Under the pieces are notes generated by a model that did no database searches, was not told the DNA's origin, and saw only the letters and a list, made by a program, of their open reading frames with translations. The translations under genes were made by a program, and so were the position numbers. Shown piece by piece: positions 33,838 through 35,451 of a stretch of DNA of 35,451 nt. The DNA is from an uncultured Bacilli bacterium (GTDB lineage: Bacteria > Bacillota_I > Bacilli_A > RF39 > UBA660): NCBI GenBank assembly GCA_947581835.1, contig CANPVV010000009.1, forward strand, positions 1-35,451. Reading direction: 5' to 3'. Position 1 is the stretch's first letter. Every line of letters begins with the position of its first letter.

Positions 33838-34623
33838 TTACACCCTACTCTTTACTTGATTAAATAAATAATCACTACTTAAAGCTTTAATCTTTTTATT
33901 ATCTTTAATATTAACTAAAACCATATTTATATCAATATCTTTATTCTTTAAAGCTTTACTCATTATATCATAATATTCATTAGGTATTAAAACACTTATA
34001 CTATCCTGAAATATCTCATCTATCTCTAAACCTTCAAAAATTTTACCATAAATAATACTATCAGCATTTCTATCTTTCATTTTTACATATAAATCAACAT
34101 ATAACCCCTTCTTAAAATATTCATAATAAGTATTATCTTCTTCTATCCCAATATTTAAACTTTTAGTAGTTGTATCACTCTTACACTCTTCAATTTGATC
34201 CACATAAAAATAAGAATCTTTCATAACATTCATATCTTTTTTAACACAATATCTCTTATTAAATAAAGAACTCTCATTAAATAAAAAAGATATCTCATCA
34301 ATCATTTCATCACTAACTTTAACATAACTAACCATCCCCTTAGTTATTTCTTCTCCAGCATCAATATCATTTAAAGCATAAGGAATATTAATATAATTAT
34401 TCCCCTTTATTTCTTTATTAGCGCTTTTTATAAACTTACCACCCAAAAAACTTACACCAAATACTCCTACAGTTAAAACACTCACTAAAAATATTTTCGA
34501 ACCAAAACCTTTATTATTATTAGTAACCTGTACTGCTTCTGTTTTATCTAAAAAAGCCCCACAATAAACACAATAATTATTAAAAGAATTATTATTATTA
34601 GTACCACACTTAGGACAAATCAT
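33838..34623 (-). CDS. Zinc-ribbon plus SAF (CpaB-like) membrane protein
   Basis: 261 residues from ATG 34623, with an AGAGAGGT ribosome binding site; the track's 59 extra residues run back through the rubrerythrin terminator and gene. A cytoplasmic zinc ribbon (CPKCGTN ... YCVYCGAFL, about 3-24) is followed by a membrane helix (about 43-62). Next is a SAF-type part (INIPYALNDIDAGEEITKGMVSYVKVSDEM) and a C-terminal beta domain with VDLYVKMKDRN. It is organised like the next gene, which lacks the zinc ribbon. The pair probably forms one membrane complex; function unknown. Confidence 0.65.
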   Translation of the reverse strand: MICPKCGTNNNNSFNNYCVYCGAFLDKTEAVQVTNNNKGFGSKIFLVSVLTVGVFGVSFLGGKFIKSANKEIKGNNYINIPYALNDIDAGEEITKGMVSYVKVSDEMIDEISFLFNESSLFNKRYCVKKDMNVMKDSYFYVDQIEECKSDTTTKSLNIGIEEDNTYYEYFKKGLYVDLYVKMKDRNADSIIYGKIFEGLEIDEIFQDSISVLIPNEYYDIMSKALKNKDIDINMVLVNIKDNKKIKALSSDYLFNQVKSRV

Positions 34624-34668
34624 AATATAACCTCTCTTTATTAGAATAGTATACCATATTTTTAAATC

Positions 34669-34696
34669 AAAAAAAAGAGAACTATTAATAATTCTC
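34669..34696 (-). terminator. Terminator of rubrerythrin gene
   Basis: GAGAA (34677-34681) and TTCTC (34692-34696) enclose TTATTAATAG on the minus strand, followed by eight T. The TAA stop of rubrerythrin lies inside. Confidence 0.65.
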
Positions 34697-35224
34697 CACT
34701 TTAAGTTCCATAAAACTTTGAGGATGCGCACAAACTGGACATACTGCTGGAGCTTTATCTCCCACAAAAACATATCCACAATTGCGACAAATCCAAACAA
34801 CTTCTTCGCCTTTTTTAAATACTAAATCATCATTTATATTGCCAATTAATTTCATGTATCTTTCTTCATGATGCTTTTCAATTTTACCAACTTCTAAAAA
34901 TAAATTAGCAATTCTATCAAAGCCTTCTTCTTTAGCTACTTCAGCAAATTCTCTATACATATCTGTATGTTCATAATTTTCACCACCAGCAGCATCTTTT
35001 AAATTAGTAAGTGTATCCGGAACTTTACCTCCATGTAATTCTTTAAACCACATTTTCGCATGTTCCTTTTCGTTATTAGCAGTTTCTTCAAATATTGCTG
35101 CAATTTGTTCATAACCATCTTTTCTCGCTTGTGATGCATAATAAGTATATTTATTTCTTGCTTGTGATTCACCCGCGAAAGCAGCCATTAAATTAGCTTC
35201 AGTTTTAGAACCTTTTAATTCCAT
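34685..35224 (-). CDS. rbr: Rubrerythrin
   Basis: 179 residues from ATG 35224; the track start at 35239 is a TTG inside the GGAGG ribosome binding site region. The ferritin-like diiron domain (about 1-140) has the ligand motifs [26 protein letters not shown] and [13 protein letters not shown]. The C-terminal rubredoxin-like domain has CRNCGYVF ... CPVCAHP binding one iron. Rubrerythrins reduce hydrogen peroxide in anaerobes and microaerophiles, so the host is probably an anaerobe. It has its own promoter and terminator. Confidence 0.97.
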   Translation of the reverse strand: MELKGSKTEANLMAAFAGESQARNKYTYYASQARKDGYEQIAAIFEETANNEKEHAKMWFKELHGGKVPDTLTNLKDAAGGENYEHTDMYREFAEVAKEEGFDRIANLFLEVGKIEKHHEERYMKLIGNINDDLVFKKGEEVVWICRNCGYVFVGDKAPAVCPVCAHPQSFMELKVENY

Positions 35225-35243
35225 ATTTACAACCTCCAATTTA

Positions 35244-35272
35244 ATTATATCTAAATTCTTTAAAAATGTAAA
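35244..35272 (-). promoter_or_regulatory. Promoter of rubrerythrin
   Basis: Minus strand TTTACA (35267-35272), a 17-base spacer and TATAAT (35244-35249). Confidence 0.65.
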
Positions 35273-35325
35273 TAAATACTCTAAATTTTTGCAATTTTTA
35301 AATTTTTTTTACTTTTTTTAATATC

Positions 35326-35352
35326 GTCGACACGCTTCGACATTTTTCGACT
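35326..35352 (+). promoter_or_regulatory. Three TCGAC boxes at exact 10-base spacing (Spo0A-box-like)
   Basis: TCGAC begins at 35327, 35337 and 35347. The sites read TTCGACA or close to it; the reverse, TGTCGAA, is the Spo0A box core. The array precedes a TGT-TATAGT extended -10-like box and the rightward gene at 35413, in an otherwise AT-rich gap. Confidence 0.5.
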
Positions 35353-35412
35353 TGGACTTATGTTATAGTAAAGTCATTTCTTTTATTTAAAAGAAATTAG
35401 AAAGGAGGACTT

Positions 35413-35451
35413 ATGCCAACAAAAGAAAAAATTTTTATTAGTTTGAGTGAT
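35413..35451 (+). CDS. Partial rightward gene, N-terminus only
   Basis: ATG 35413 follows a perfect AAAGGAGG ribosome binding site. Only 13 codons are present (MPTKEKIFISLSD). This could be the start of a small DNA-binding protein, but the fragment is too short for a call. Regulation may involve the TCGAC array upstream. Confidence 0.55.
   Translation, partial: MPTKEKIFISLSD

Noticed and set aside
34624-34800. 59-residue N-terminal extension of the zinc-ribbon protein
   Set aside because: It runs back through the rubrerythrin coding end and terminator; ATG 34623 has the ribosome binding site.

Overview
The window reads as a piece of chromosome from an AT-rich, Gram-positive-type bacterium. 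It is probably an uncultured, gut-associated member of the Bacilli/Mollicutes-like Firmicutes. Reasons: very low GC; strong AGGAGG-type ribosome binding sites; TTGACA-17-TATAAT-type promoters; a T-box leader; FtsEX, Spo0J/Soj and TilS-FtsH gene sets of Bacilli type; and several exported proteins with 'YAYF/FAYF' signal regions. TGA is a normal stop here (ftsH and the 477-aa exported protein end on it) and Trp is TGG, so this is genetic code 11 and not the Mycoplasma code. The taxonomic placement is inference.

Layout. Bases 1-35 hold the first codons of a leftward gene (possible DUF4143-type ATPase). 193-1032 is an exported SipW/TasA-like protein. 1123-3267 is tex. 3581-4855 is an unrecognised 424-aa protein and 4924-6726 is bipA/typA, the only long rightward block. 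6753-8408 is a membrane-anchored protein with Ig-like, Listeria-Bacteroides-repeat and BIG2 domains. A small ribbon-helix-helix protein, a Bax-inhibitor-1 family protein and ychF follow. 10719-14919 is a leftward operon parA-parB-mscS-DUF951-abgT. Next come a degenerate metallophosphoesterase-like protein, tilS-ftsH, a GNAT plus unknown protein pair, the division operon ftsE-ftsX-M23 peptidase, a second YAYF exported protein, a 120-aa unknown, and a T-box-controlled operon yhcG-like nuclease-pheS-pheT.

The right third (29.8-33.1 kb) is accessory. An exported 477-aa protein ends in a C-type-lectin-like, GVRP-type region, and about 3 kb away lies a non-coding, Asn-codon-rich copy of that end. 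The two copies differ mainly at adenines of the non-coding copy. This is the signature of a diversity-generating retroelement (variable repeat plus template repeat), although no reverse transcriptase lies in the window. Between them sits an AAA/DUF4143 ATPase whose promoter overlaps duplicated palindromic operators. The window closes with two SAF/CpaB-like membrane proteins, a rubrerythrin, and the first codons of a rightward gene preceded by three helically phased TCGAC boxes resembling Spo0A boxes.

Most genes point left. Transcription units are compact, with 1-20 base overlaps and terminators that often include the stop codon. No tRNA, rRNA, CRISPR array, IS element or parS site was found by eye.
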